A DNA stretch of 64,000 nt from Paenibacillus taichungensis (GTDB taxonomy: Bacteria > Bacillota > Bacilli > Paenibacillales > Paenibacillaceae), in contig NZ_QEVW01000001.1 in the NCBI RefSeq assembly GCF_003287275.1, forward strand, positions 62,001 through 126,000, in the 5' to 3' direction. This document shows, one piece after another, positions 33,328 through 42,102 of this stretch. Position 1 is the stretch's first letter. Every line of letters starts with the position of its first letter. Under the pieces are notes generated by a model, which ran no database searches, was not told the origin of the DNA, and was given only the letters and a program-made list of their open reading frames with translations. Made by a program: the position numbers and the translations under genes.

Positions 33328-34452
33328 GTGGAATTGCATTTATACGAGCAGATATATGTCTCTATTGTACAAGAGATTAAAGAAGGTCGATTAAAAGAAG
33401 GAGACCGAGTCTCTTCTGAAAAAGAGTTGGCTGAAAAATTTGGCGTCAGTCGTATTACATCTAAAAAGGCTTTGGAGAAATTGGCGGATTCCGGGGTTAT
33501 TAAACGAATACAAGGAAAAGGTTCATATGTGTCCGATGGTATAATTGGAGGACAAGAACCGAAGCACTATTCAGAGGTAAAAACGACCTTGGTGCCTGAG
33601 GATGATAAACGGTTGATCGGTTTTATTATACCGAATTTTTCTGACGAGTTTGGCCTACAACTTCTTAGATCGATGGAAAAGCGGAGTGCTGAGCATAATT
33701 ATCAACTTATTATCAAGCGAACTTGCGGGGATCGGGATGAGGAAAAACGCGCGATCGACTTATTTATTGGTTTGGGCATCAAAGGATTAATCGTGACCCC
33801 CATTCATGGTCAACACTATAATTCGGAGCTGCTTCGACTTGTATTAGATCGGTTTCCAATTGTTTTGGTCGATAGATATCTAAAAGGAATTCCCGTTTGT
33901 TCGGTGTACACAGACAATAAGAAAGCAGCCATGGATCTTACGCGTCATCTGATTAGCAAAGGTCACAAAAAAATTGCCTTTTTATCTCCGCCGGAAGAGA
34001 ACACTTCAACATTGGAGGAAAGGCTGCTCGGATATACGTTTGCCTTCACCCAAGAAGGAATGAACTTGAACAAAGATTATGTATTGACGAACTTGAAGGG
34101 CACCCTTCCCATGAACATAAACGGAACAGCGATTGAAAGTGATAAAGAAACAGTAATGCATTTTTTGAAACAAAACCCTGATGTAAAGGCGTTTGTCGCG
34201 TCGGAATTTCTAATAGCTACCATGCTGGCTCAAGTCATCCACTCGATGGGGAAATCTCTGGAGGAATTCGAGATTGTTTGTTTCGACTCCCTGAATGATC
34301 ACTTGGGTCAACCCATCTTCACACATATTAAGCAGGATGAGAAGCAGATGGGTGAATTAGCAGTGGATATGCTAATCTCTCAGCTGCATGGAACAGCAGT
34401 TCCAGAGCTGAACATTATTGAACATCGTATGGTCATGAAAAATAACAGGTAG
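33328..34452 (+). CDS. GntR-type regulator with LacI-like sensor domain (AraR type)
   Basis: 374 residues from GTG 33328, 8 bases after CAGGGTGG. Residues 1-70 are a GntR winged helix (YEQIYVSIVQEIKEGRLKEGDRVSSEKELAEKFGVSRITSKKALEKL...GSYV). Residues 90-370 are a periplasmic-binding-like sensor (IGFIIPNFSDEFGLQLLRSMEKR, GLIVTPIHGQ, HKKIAFLSPPEE). This fusion is that of AraR-type repressors of sugar genes. It precedes a CUT1 operon and both control regions carry the same TATACTTAGTATA motif, implying autoregulation and control of that operon. Confidence 0.92.
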   Translation: MELHLYEQIYVSIVQEIKEGRLKEGDRVSSEKELAEKFGVSRITSKKALEKLADSGVIKRIQGKGSYVSDGIIGGQEPKHYSEVKTTLVPEDDKRLIGFIIPNFSDEFGLQLLRSMEKRSAEHNYQLIIKRTCGDRDEEKRAIDLFIGLGIKGLIVTPIHGQHYNSELLRLVLDRFPIVLVDRYLKGIPVCSVYTDNKKAAMDLTRHLISKGHKKIAFLSPPEENTSTLEERLLGYTFAFTQEGMNLNKDYVLTNLKGTLPMNINGTAIESDKETVMHFLKQNPDVKAFVASEFLIATMLAQVIHSMGKSLEEFEIVCFDSLNDHLGQPIFTHIKQDEKQMGELAVDMLISQLHGTAVPELNIIEHRMVMKNNR

Positions 34453-34504
34453 GATTAATACAAGCGATTAGCGCGGCTCAATAAAATCAAGGATATTGTT
34501 CAAG

Positions 34505-34546
34505 GTGTCGAGAAGTCCCCAGGGGCTTATCGGCACTTTTTTTGAT
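34505..34546 (+). terminator. Rho-independent terminator
   Basis: GTGTCGAGAAGTCCCC / GGGGCTTATCGGCAC stem with minimal loop, then seven T, after the GntR-type gene. Confidence 0.85.
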
Positions 34547-34651
34547 ATCAGAAATATAAACTTCGAAGCATGGACCTTCATGACCTGATATCGCAAGAAA
34601 AACTCCATCTAGATGCGGTCTGTATTTGTAAAGTATGTCGTAATATTGCAA

Positions 34652-34701
34652 TTGACATGGTTTATGATGTCATATTAATATACTTAGTATAATTAGTATA
34701 G
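34652..34701 (+). promoter_or_regulatory. Promoter and operator of the second sugar ABC operon
   Basis: TTGACA (34652-34657), 17-base spacer, TTAATA (34675-34680). The shared operator ATATACTTAGTATAATTAGTATA (34678-34700) overlaps the -10 region, so binding would block RNA polymerase. The remaining 170-base leader shows no gene. Confidence 0.6.
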
Positions 34702-34870
34702 CCAGCAGGATTCTTATAAAAAATTCACTTCGTTCATCATTTTCTGATTTTAATAGTTCATATCACCAATCTTGTTAACGCTTACATAAAATGTGGATTG
34801 ATCAGAACATGGAGTGGATTTTATAGGAATTCAAGTTAAACTAATTAATTTAACTTAAGGGGGACTTTGA

Positions 34871-36172
34871 ATGAGGAGATCCAAAAAATTCGCATTTCCA
34901 ATTCTTGTTTACTTTCTGGCTATGTCACTACTTGTAACCGCTTGCTCAACGAAGGGGGACTCAAGCGATCAGGCCGGAGAGGGGAATACAACGGTTACGA
35001 TGTGGCATGGTCTTACCTCCATTGATTTAGATAATTTGAATAAAGTCGTGAAGGCATTTGAAGAGAAAAATCCTACCATCAAAATGAAATTGGTTTATAC
35101 AGAATCCAGCGAGGGATCCGATCAGAAGCTGCTGACTGCAGTCGCAGGCGGCAATCCTCCTGACGTTGCACTTTTTGACCGGTTTAAGGTCGGTACTTGG
35201 GCTGCGCAAGGTTCGCTGACTGACTTATCCTCGATGGCAGCAGAATCCGGAATTCTTAAGGAAATGTATTATCCATTTGCTTGGGAGGAGTCCAGTTATC
35301 AAGGAAAGCTTTATGCAATGCCGATGGATACGGACTCTCGCCTGCTATTTTACAATAAGGATCATTTCACAGAAGTAGGGCTGGATCCCAACAAACCACC
35401 ACAAACGATCGCCGAGCTTGAAACGGCCGCCGAAAAGTTAACCATCAAGGAAGGTAAACGTTTCAAACGGATCGGGTTCATCCCATGGTATTCGCAAGGC
35501 TGGTTGTATACTTGGGGATGGACATTTGGAGGAGAATTCCAGGATGCTGCCACCGGCAAAATTACCGCCAATGATCCTAAAGTCGTTGAAGCGCTGCAAT
35601 GGATGACCGACTTCGGCAAAAAATACAACGTCGAGGATATTGCCGGATTCACAAGCGCAGCTGGCACGGAGGAAATGGATCCGTTCATTTCCGGTCAAGT
35701 CAGCATGAAGATAAGTGGAAACTTCACGGTGAAGGGTATCGAAAAATTTAAGCCGGATTTAAATTACGGTGTTACACCAATACCGACCCCAACAGGTACT
35801 AATTTTACGACATGGTCGGGAGGCGGGTCCGCTATTATCCCTAAAGGCGCCAAGAACGTTGCTGCTGCTTGGAAATTCCTCGAATTCTTAGGGAAAGAAG
35901 AGGGGCAAACATTATTAAACGCTGACTCTCAAATTTCCGTTATCGATTCGGTTAACGACAAATACGGTTACAAGGACGATCCGATTATGAAGGAATTTAT
36001 TGAAATTTTGCCCAATTCACACAATCGGCCCGTTATTCCTGAAGGACAGCTGTTGTGGAATGAGTTAGCTTCTGCTACGGAAAAGGCTACCCGCGGAAAC
36101 GGTACTCCGAAAGAGAACCTGGATAGAGTAACAGAGACTATTAATAAGGCTTTAGAAAAATACGACAAATAG
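34871..36172 (+). CDS. CUT1 sugar-binding lipoprotein
   Basis: 433 residues; AAGGGGGAC precedes ATG 34871. Signal peptide with lipobox (SLLVTAC, about Cys25). Mature protein is a type 1 solute-binding fold: TVTMWHGLTSIDLDNLNKVVKAFEEKNP, VAGGNPPDVALFDR, GKLYAMPMDTDSRLLFYNKDHF, GGGSAIIPKGAKN. It captures a di- or oligosaccharide for the permeases encoded 55 and about 1030 bases downstream. No ATPase gene in the operon. Confidence 0.94.
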   Translation: MRRSKKFAFPILVYFLAMSLLVTACSTKGDSSDQAGEGNTTVTMWHGLTSIDLDNLNKVVKAFEEKNPTIKMKLVYTESSEGSDQKLLTAVAGGNPPDVALFDRFKVGTWAAQGSLTDLSSMAAESGILKEMYYPFAWEESSYQGKLYAMPMDTDSRLLFYNKDHFTEVGLDPNKPPQTIAELETAAEKLTIKEGKRFKRIGFIPWYSQGWLYTWGWTFGGEFQDAATGKITANDPKVVEALQWMTDFGKKYNVEDIAGFTSAAGTEEMDPFISGQVSMKISGNFTVKGIEKFKPDLNYGVTPIPTPTGTNFTTWSGGGSAIIPKGAKNVAAAWKFLEFLGKEEGQTLLNADSQISVIDSVNDKYGYKDDPIMKEFIEILPNSHNRPVIPEGQLLWNELASATEKATRGNGTPKENLDRVTETINKALEKYDK

Positions 36173-36244
36173 GGTGCTCGGTAGGCAGGGAGCGAAGCGA
36201 ACCTTTCTCTCCTTGCCTATTAATGAATGACTATTGGAAGGAGA

Positions 36245-37186
36245 ATGCACATGGCGAAACTGGCCGATTCAGTTCAAGTAAACGCAATTCCATCGGCAAG
36301 GAAACGAGCACTCCACAGAACTAACGTGATTGGGTGGCTGTTTGCTTCACCTTGGGCTATAGGGCTGCTATGCTTTTATGCAATTCCGATGCTAATGTCC
36401 ATCTACTTCAGCTTCACTACTTACAGCATTCTGCAGCCTGGTGAATTTGTCGGAATGAGTAATTATAAAGATCTTTTCCATGATCCTCTGTTTTGGAAAT
36501 CCATATACAACACGCTTTATTTCACCGTATTTTTTGTTCCATTAAGTATATTTTTCGGTGTGGCACTCGCTATGATGTTGAATATGAAGGTCAAGGGGAT
36601 GGCTATATTCAGAACGATCTTTTTCTTGCCTACACTTGTTCCACAAGTGGCATTGGCTGTTCTGTGGATGTGGCTGTTACATCCAAACTTCGGATTGGTG
36701 AACGGGATGTTAGCGAATATCGGTATCGATGGGCCTTCTTGGCTTGGTGGTGAGTCATGGTCCAAGCCTTCGCTCATCTTGATGTCGCTTTGGGGTATTG
36801 GGCAAGCTGTTGTCATCTACCTTGCTGGATTAGGAGACATCCCTGATGAGTACTATGAAGCAGCACAAATCGATGGAGCTAACTGGTTTCAGAAAACGAG
36901 AAAGGTAACCCTGCCTTTGCTCACTCCCGTTATTTTCTACAACCTTGTCATGGGAATGATCGGTGCATTTCAACAGTTTACTCTTCCCTATACATTGACC
37001 AAAGGGCAAGGAACTCCTGCAAATTCCATGACTTTTTACGTCATGTATTTATATGAGAACGGATTCAGGTATTTTAAAATGGGTTATGCCTCCGCAATGG
37101 CCTGGATCTTATTTATTATCGTTATGGCATTAACCGGAATTATTTTTATTACGTCTAAACGCTGGGTTCATTATCAAGGGAAATAA
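36245..37186 (+). CDS. Sugar ABC transporter permease, MalF type
   Basis: About 313 residues from ATG 36245 (AAGGAG upstream; a second ATG two codons later is equally possible). Six helices; the EAA loop EAAQIDGANWFQKTRKVTLP is intact. It forms the channel with the permease at 37204, fed by the lipoprotein at 34871. Confidence 0.94.
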   Translation: MHMAKLADSVQVNAIPSARKRALHRTNVIGWLFASPWAIGLLCFYAIPMLMSIYFSFTTYSILQPGEFVGMSNYKDLFHDPLFWKSIYNTLYFTVFFVPLSIFFGVALAMMLNMKVKGMAIFRTIFFLPTLVPQVALAVLWMWLLHPNFGLVNGMLANIGIDGPSWLGGESWSKPSLILMSLWGIGQAVVIYLAGLGDIPDEYYEAAQIDGANWFQKTRKVTLPLLTPVIFYNLVMGMIGAFQQFTLPYTLTKGQGTPANSMTFYVMYLYENGFRYFKMGYASAMAWILFIIVMALTGIIFITSKRWVHYQGK

Positions 37187-37203
37187 GGAGGAGGAAGTAA
37201 GGG

Positions 37204-38040
37204 ATGAATCCTACCGCTATCAAAAGAATCAATCGTGCGTTAGCCTATTTATGTCTAATTGTTGCTTCTGCATTTTTCATTATTCCGTTCATTTGGCTGC
37301 TTTCGACTTCTCTTAAACCACTCACACAAATCTTTACATTTCCCCCAGAGTGGATTCCGCATCCAATTCTGTGGAGTAATTATTCCCGTGCCGTTGAGTA
37401 TATCCCCTTCTGGACATATCTGAAAAACACGGCGATTATAACAATCGTTAGTACCCTTGGTGTGATCATATCCTGTCCCTTGGTTGCCTATAGTTTTGCC
37501 AAGTTAGAGTACCGTGGGAGAGGTATACTTTTCTTTGTTACCCTCGCTGTTATGATGATCCCCGGACAGGTGACGATGATTCCTCTATTCCTGTTGTTTA
37601 CTAAATTGGGTTGGGTAGGAACATCTCTTCCACTGATTGTACCCCAGTTTTTTGGAGTGCCCATTTACATTTTTCTATTGCGACAGTTTTTCATGGGATT
37701 GCCTGATGCCCTGCGCGAAGCGGCCCGCTTAGACGGCGCTAGTGAATTTCGCATATATTTACAGATCATGTTTCCACTAGCCAAATCCGCCGTTTTAGCC
37801 GTGGCATTGTTTCAATTTATGGGGAGCTGGACTGATTTCATGGGCCCCTTGCTCTATTTAACCAATGAACCATCTTACACGGTTTCACTCGGATTGCAGC
37901 AATTTCAGAGTCAAAAGGGATCCGAATGGGGTCTATTAATGGCCGTATCCACCTTGATGACATTACCTATTATTGTTTTGTTCTTTTTTCTTCAAAAGAC
38001 GTTTATCAGCGGCATTACATTTAGCGGTATAAAAGGTTGA
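37204..38040 (+). CDS. Sugar ABC transporter permease, MalG type
   Basis: 278 residues; AAGGAGGAGG precedes ATG 37204. Six helices, EAA loop REAARLDGASEFRIYLQIMFP, and the MalG-type ending QKTFISGITFSGIKG. Last gene of the operon; a terminator follows. Substrate is not predictable; the energising ATPase must come from elsewhere. Confidence 0.94.
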   Translation: MNPTAIKRINRALAYLCLIVASAFFIIPFIWLLSTSLKPLTQIFTFPPEWIPHPILWSNYSRAVEYIPFWTYLKNTAIITIVSTLGVIISCPLVAYSFAKLEYRGRGILFFVTLAVMMIPGQVTMIPLFLLFTKLGWVGTSLPLIVPQFFGVPIYIFLLRQFFMGLPDALREAARLDGASEFRIYLQIMFPLAKSAVLAVALFQFMGSWTDFMGPLLYLTNEPSYTVSLGLQQFQSQKGSEWGLLMAVSTLMTLPIIVLFFFLQKTFISGITFSGIKG

Positions 38041-38090
38041 ACATCATAACGATGGATAGGTCTGTTTGAAAAATAAGTTAATAAGCAAAT

Positions 38091-38125
38091 AGGCAGCGAT
38101 GTGTAAAGCAGAAGCTGCCTTTTTG
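38091..38125 (+). terminator. Rho-independent terminator
   Basis: AGGCAGC / GCTGCCT stem with a 16-base loop followed by TTTTT, after the second sugar operon. Confidence 0.8.
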
Positions 38126-38240
38126 CGTACCAAAATAGGAAGATTCAGGAGCTCCTCGGCCACTCAAGCCTGAAGACAACCTGTCGGAGATGGAGGATTA
38201 GCGCTCTCTTCGTCTAATAATATACATGGGAACATTAAGC

Positions 38241-38267
38241 GAATTCGTAGAAAAGACGTTATCTGAA
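38241..38267 (+). repeat. Right half of a cassette site (S12 right)
   Basis: GAATTCGTAGAAAAGACG-TTATCTGA keeps the right arm (TTCGTAGA...ACGTTAT). No left arm is recognisable upstream. Its variable bases are complementary to the end of the following cassette (TCAGATAAC at 38675) and also to the orphan left half at 20978. Confidence 0.7.
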
Positions 38268-38305
38268 ATCCCCAAGAGTGAAAAAACAGAAGGAGGTTGA
38301 TTAAC

Positions 38306-38617
38306 ATGAAACAACTGCCAGTCATCTTTTCTTTCTTATTTATTATTTTGGGAATTTGTATTATTACTATCTCAAAGATAATTGAAGAAGTGATTCCAAA
38401 GCTGGGTTTTGCAGCATATCAGGTCGCTGCAGCCGGGTCTTATACTCCAGATAATTATTATGTGAACTTTGAGCTCAATTATTGGATCGGGGCTATATGT
38501 ATTCTGAGTGGCATTGTTTATTTGATTAGTAAAACAAATTTTATTCAAAACTACATAAATGAAGTGAAGTTAAGAAACAAAGAATTTGACGAAAGTAATA
38601 AAAACAATTACGAATAA
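38306..38617 (+). CDS. Small two-helix membrane protein, cassette 14
   Basis: 103 residues from ATG 38306, 8 bases after AAGGAGG; a TTG at 38297 is an alternative. Two hydrophobic helices (PVIFSFLFIILGICIITISK and WIGAICILSGIVYLISK) flank an extracellular loop of about 40 residues; the tail is charged. No domain recognised. Two-helix cassette proteins of this size can be immunity or stress proteins, but nothing here proves that. Confidence 0.7.
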   Translation: MKQLPVIFSFLFIILGICIITISKIIEEVIPKLGFAAYQVAAAGSYTPDNYYVNFELNYWIGAICILSGIVYLISKTNFIQNYINEVKLRNKEFDESNKNNYE

Positions 38618-38673
38618 AAAAATTAAAACTCGAAAAGGTATAGGTTAGCTTAGCTATTCAAGAAGTTGGGTCA

Positions 38674-38799
38674 TCAGATAACAATATATTCACGCTTCAC
38701 CTTAGCGGTCCTCGGCCCGGAAGGTGGATATCGAAGTAGCAGGAGCTGCCGGACTCCATCTGACTACGTCGGACGTTGTGAATACAGGCACGTTATCGG
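38674..38799 (+). repeat. Cassette recombination site S13
   Basis: TCAGATAACAATATATTCACG and GTTGTGAATACAGGCACG-TTATCGG, with CACCTT/AAGGTG-type and GACGTAGTC-like inner stems. The left end matches the start of cassette 14 exactly (TTATCTGA). Confidence 0.9.
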
Positions 38800-38834
38800 A
38801 AATTATTACAATTTATAAAAAAGGAGTCTCTTAA

Positions 38835-39269
38835 ATGATTAATATTCAAGATATTCTGCCACATAGGTATCCATTTTTGTTCATTGATAAAGTACTGGAA
38901 GTCAAAAAAAACAAATGGGCTAAGGGATATAAAAATGTTTCAAGTAATGAGTGGTATATGAATGAACGTAATGCTGTTATTCCTAGTACATTGATAATAG
39001 AGGCTTTGGCTCAGTTAGGTGCTTTTGCAGTCATTTCAGAAGAGAATGGTGTAGGATTTCTTTCTTCACTTAAAGGAATTGAAGTGATTGGTCAAGCATT
39101 TTCGGGAGATCGGATAGATTTATACTATGAGATCATTAAAAACAAGCGTGGATTTGTAGTGGGAAGGGGAGTAGCCTCAGTAGGAAATCAAGTAATTATA
39201 AATGCAGAAGAAATCATGATATATTTACAACCTACTATTAAGCAATCCGAAGAAGGCAACAACTTGTGA
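38835..39269 (+). CDS. FabZ-like hydroxyacyl-ACP dehydratase, cassette 15
   Basis: 144 residues; AAAGGAGTCTC precedes ATG 38835. The beginning ILPHRYPFLFIDKVLEV is the FabZ signature with the catalytic His, and STLIIEALAQLGAFAV holds the expected Glu at the hotdog-fold active site. It would dehydrate 3-hydroxyacyl thioesters, or act on a specialised acyl substrate. Standalone FabZ paralogues outside the fatty-acid cluster often serve lipid or metabolite variants. The TGA stop lies within the left core of palindrome S14 (GTGATAAC). Confidence 0.85.
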   Translation: MINIQDILPHRYPFLFIDKVLEVKKNKWAKGYKNVSSNEWYMNERNAVIPSTLIIEALAQLGAFAVISEENGVGFLSSLKGIEVIGQAFSGDRIDLYYEIIKNKRGFVVGRGVASVGNQVIINAEEIMIYLQPTIKQSEEGNNL

Positions 39270-39388
39270 TAACAGAGTATTCATGCTGCGGGCTAACGCT
39301 CTTGGTTCGCAAGATGAGTTAAGCAATGAAGGCTAAGTTCGCACTCTGTTAGGCCTGTCGGGTTCATAGATACAATAACGTTATATGA
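39266..39388 (+). repeat. Cassette recombination site S14
   Basis: GTGATAACAGAGTATTCATG and GTTCATAGATACAATAACG-TTATATGA, with GGTTCGC/GCGAACC-like inner pairing. Left end differs at two positions from the expected complement of cassette 15's start (TTATCGG). Confidence 0.82.
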
Positions 39389-39464
39389 AACTCTTGAAAT
39401 CCTGAAAAAACAATAAAGAAAGTGAGAAAGATTGATTAATAGCTAGGAAGAAAGGAGCTTGAGT
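39389..39464 (+). pseudogene. Truncated start of the cassette also found at 50776
   Basis: After GTTATATGA this stretch closely matches 50776-50830 (TATGAAA..., then AAGTGAGAAA-ATTGATTAATAGC), including the TTG start of that small gene, then diverges. It is therefore the head of a homologous cassette whose body is gone. Confidence 0.65.
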
Positions 39465-39542
39465 ATGATTGCCCAATTCTCAGGAAGTCAAAAACTTCAA
39501 AACATACAACAAGTAGAAACCGGCTCCGACTTAGTGACATAA
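39465..39542 (+). CDS. Possible 25-residue peptide
   Basis: ATG 39465 follows a strong AAAGGAG. The frame (MIAQFSGSQKLQNIQQVETG) is short with no known relative. It may be a leader or the remains of a longer gene preceding the CPT-like gene. Confidence 0.3.
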   Translation: MIAQFSGSQKLQNIQQVETGSDLVT

Positions 39543-39591
39543 TTGCTTGCTCTGAAAGGTACTGCCTATTTCATAGATAAGGGTGATTGAT

Positions 39592-40191
39592 ATGGAACGA
39601 GGACTCATTATATTTTTAAATGGTACGTCAAGTGCGGGAAAGACGAGCATCGCAATGGAATTGAAAAATCAGGGAGAGGTTCCGTTTCAGCATCTGTCTG
39701 TAGATCAATTTCTGCATAATTATGATCAATTCATAGACACTACATATCCAGATATGAAGCCGACAAGAGAAGTGGAACCCCATGTGATGACAGATATCCT
39801 GTTCGACCCCATCAATTCGTTGTACTGTGCAACCATTAAACTGTTTTCGGAATTGGGTTTGAATGTCATCGTGGATACGGTTATCAGCAATGACAAGTGG
39901 TTTAACGGATTTTATGATTTGCTTTCAGAATATCCGATATTGTTTGTAGGCGTGCACTGCTCGAAAGAAGAACTTGCCAGAAGAGAGCAGAGCAGGGGAG
40001 ATCGCGCGATTGGACTTGCCCATTCCCAGTTCGACTACATATACGCCTATGATGAATATGATCTGGAAGTGGACACGGAAGAGCTTAGTTCAGCTGCATG
40101 TGCGGAAAAGATATTAAGTTATATGAAGTCAGATCAGGAATACTCGGTATTTAAGAAGTTAGGCAGAAGAGAGGTAATAACATCATCGTAA
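39592..40191 (+). CDS. Chloramphenicol phosphotransferase-like kinase
   Basis: 199 residues from ATG 39592 (AAGGGTG about 9 bases upstream). The Walker A motif sits at the start (IIFLNGTSSAGKTSIA), followed by the family phrase SVDQFLHN and a VDTVISND acidic strand. CPT-type kinases phosphorylate the 3-hydroxyl of chloramphenicol with ATP, but many relatives have unknown or other substrates. GVHCSKEELARREQSRGDRAIGLA matches the family. Resistance is not proven. GC content is intermediate between host and cassettes, and no palindrome directly follows. Confidence 0.82.
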   Translation: MERGLIIFLNGTSSAGKTSIAMELKNQGEVPFQHLSVDQFLHNYDQFIDTTYPDMKPTREVEPHVMTDILFDPINSLYCATIKLFSELGLNVIVDTVISNDKWFNGFYDLLSEYPILFVGVHCSKEELARREQSRGDRAIGLAHSQFDYIYAYDEYDLEVDTEELSSAACAEKILSYMKSDQEYSVFKKLGRREVITSS

Positions 40192-40196
40192 AAGAA

Positions 40197-40502
40197 ATGA
40201 ATTTAAGACCAAGGCTGGTAAGCTGGCGTTTTGATGATGAGGTTAGGTAGGATCATCCGGAAGAATGGAATTGGATAGAGATCACAATGGTCTTCACAGA
40301 TGGTTCTAGACGATGGAGCATCTTATATACACCAGAACGTTTGCTAAATAACTTGTCTCGACCGGACATTGACCCACCAGGTCTTCATATGCAGCAACTA
40401 ATTGTTGTTAGAAGCTATGAAGTGCATGACATTGAGAGAGTACTGAATGTTTTTGATGAGGAAGATAAATTGACCGAGGCATCAAGGGAATATCCAGAGT
40501 AG
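40197..40502 (+). pseudogene. Unknown gene broken by an in-frame stop
   Basis: MNLRPRLVSWRFDDEVR, TAG at 40248, then DHPEEWNWIEITMVFTDGSRRW...LHMQQLIVVRSYEVHDIERVL to 40500. Both parts are in one frame and read as one protein of about 101 residues. The TAG may be a recent mutation. It overlaps no palindrome; the hairpin element C follows. Confidence 0.65.
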
Positions 40503-40555
40503 CTTCGAAATGATGAGTTCTATATCAGATGTGTTAATACATGCTTCATGTTTCG

Positions 40556-40612
40556 AATGATTGGAAGGTTGTCTGATCTCTATGGAGTAGAGAAGGACCT
40601 TCCTTTTTGTTT
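40556..40612 (+). terminator. Repeated hairpin element, copy C (terminator-like)
   Basis: GGAAGG (40563-40568) pairs with CCTTCC (40598-40603); inner CTC-TAT-GGAG replaces the TCCC-TAT-GGGA of copy B, keeping the pairing. TTTTTG follows. Confidence 0.65.
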
Positions 40613-40644
40613 TTAAAACTTTGGTGGACAAGGGGGAGAACGTT

Positions 40645-40923
40645 ATGAATCCTGAAGATCATATTCAACAAATGTTACAGGCGATCATTAAAAAAACAAA
40701 ATCCATCATTAACGATAGTCATAAACAATCCTTCGGCTCTTTGGAGTATTTCTTGGAGCATATTATAGCATACCAAGATAATCAGCAATACATGTCTAAC
40801 GAGTGGCATATCCGCACACCGCGCTGGCTAGGGGAGTATGGAAATACGCCGGAGGAAGAAGAGCTTCTTTCAGATATTTACCGACTGCAAGCGTATATCT
40901 CTGAGAATTTAAAGGGTGGATAA
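40645..40923 (+). CDS. Unknown 92-residue protein
   Basis: ATG 40645 follows AAGGGGGAG. The protein is helical and charged (DHIQQMLQAIIKKTKSIIND, SLEYFLEHIIAYQDNQQYMS, TPEEEELLSDIYRLQAYISENL) with no membrane segment or known domain. It stands alone between element C and the Fur-controlled operon. Confidence 0.65.
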   Translation: MNPEDHIQQMLQAIIKKTKSIINDSHKQSFGSLEYFLEHIIAYQDNQQYMSNEWHIRTPRWLGEYGNTPEEEELLSDIYRLQAYISENLKGG

Positions 40924-41014
40924 GCAGATCGGTATGTCGCATTAGTCCGGCTGAAATGTCGCAAAAGTACATGGTAACGCGATATGCAATTCGTATATAC
41001 TCTCTTTATGTTTC

Positions 41015-41033
41015 GATAATGAAAATCATTATC
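41015..41033 (+). promoter_or_regulatory. Fur box
   Basis: GATAATGAAAATCATTATC, a 19-base palindrome with a single mismatch to the GATAATGATAATCATTATC consensus, 28 bases before the siderophore-binding lipoprotein start. It should repress this operon when iron is plentiful. Confidence 0.92.
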
Positions 41034-41060
41034 AGTATTATACATAAGGGGGATTCACAA

Positions 41061-42101
41061 ATGAAACAAGGAACAAAGGGGCAAGCAGCTGGTAACAAGG
41101 GCTATGCTGCTCACAAATCACGATTATTCATGGGCTTGATGCTGGCCCTTATTCTTGTATTGACGGCTTGCGGTGCTGCAACAGGTACAGATAGCGGTAA
41201 GCAATCTGCGGCAACACCAGCGGAGACACCGGCGAATGCGGAAACGCAGACGGACGGAGCTTTTCCCGTAACGATCAAGGGTATGAAGGGTGACATCACT
41301 CTAAACGAAAAACCACAGAAAATTGCGGTGCTGGATGTTAAGTTTTTAGATCAAATGTTAGCCATTGGAGAGAAGCCGGCAGGCAGTGTTATTGCTGGAG
41401 GCAACACCGATTTTCCAGAATACTTAGGTGATCAGCCGAGTGACGTACAGGTTCTGGGTACACGCGATGAGCCTAATCTGGAAGCAATTGTTGCACTCGA
41501 CCCGGATCTGATCATCATGACCGACTTCCAGGAGAAGCAGTATGAAAGTGTAAGTAAAATTGCACCTACCCTGGTACTCGATTTCTACGAAGACTGGCAT
41601 GATACATTAGCTTCAGTGGCTAAGATTACAGACAAACAGGACGAGGCAGAGAAAGTGCGCAAGGCGTATGAAGACAAAATTGCCGGGCTGAAGACAAAAT
41701 TGTCAGAGAAGCTAGGCGATGAAACGGTTGCGATCATTCGTCCACGAAAAGAAGGAATTCGTGTTCACGGTATTGAGCACCGCATTGGCGGTATTATGTA
41801 CAATGACTTGGGGCTGAAGATGCCCGCTGTGGTACAGGAGATTAATGAAGATGGTTCCGTAGAAATCTCGATGGAAAAAGTTCCTGACATTGGGGCAGAT
41901 CGTTATTTTGTACTGTCGGATGAGCTGTTTGCCGCAGAGGCAGAAGCTATGTTGGCTAATCCAGTGTGGAAATCCCTCGATGCTGTAAAAAATAACCTTA
42001 CGTATGACGTAAACTCAACACTTTGGATCGCTTATTATGGACCGCTTGCGATTAATCTGATTGTAGATCAGGCAGCGGAAGCCCTGCTCGGATCGAACTA
42101 A
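41061..42101 (+). CDS. Iron-siderophore binding lipoprotein (FeuA/FhuD type)
   Basis: 346 residues from ATG 41061 (AAGGGGG upstream); a frame-open ATG at 40956 lies before the Fur box and is not used. Signal peptide with lipobox (ALILVLTAC). The type III binding-protein fold is shown by PQKIAVLDVKFLDQMLAIGEKPAGSV, EAIVALDPDLIIM and VWKSLDAVKNN. It delivers ferric siderophore to a permease not encoded here. First gene of a Fur-controlled operon with an FhuF-type reductase and an AraC regulator. Confidence 0.93.
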   Translation: MKQGTKGQAAGNKGYAAHKSRLFMGLMLALILVLTACGAATGTDSGKQSAATPAETPANAETQTDGAFPVTIKGMKGDITLNEKPQKIAVLDVKFLDQMLAIGEKPAGSVIAGGNTDFPEYLGDQPSDVQVLGTRDEPNLEAIVALDPDLIIMTDFQEKQYESVSKIAPTLVLDFYEDWHDTLASVAKITDKQDEAEKVRKAYEDKIAGLKTKLSEKLGDETVAIIRPRKEGIRVHGIEHRIGGIMYNDLGLKMPAVVQEINEDGSVEISMEKVPDIGADRYFVLSDELFAAEAEAMLANPVWKSLDAVKNNLTYDVNSTLWIAYYGPLAINLIVDQAAEALLGSN

Positions 42102-42102
42102 T

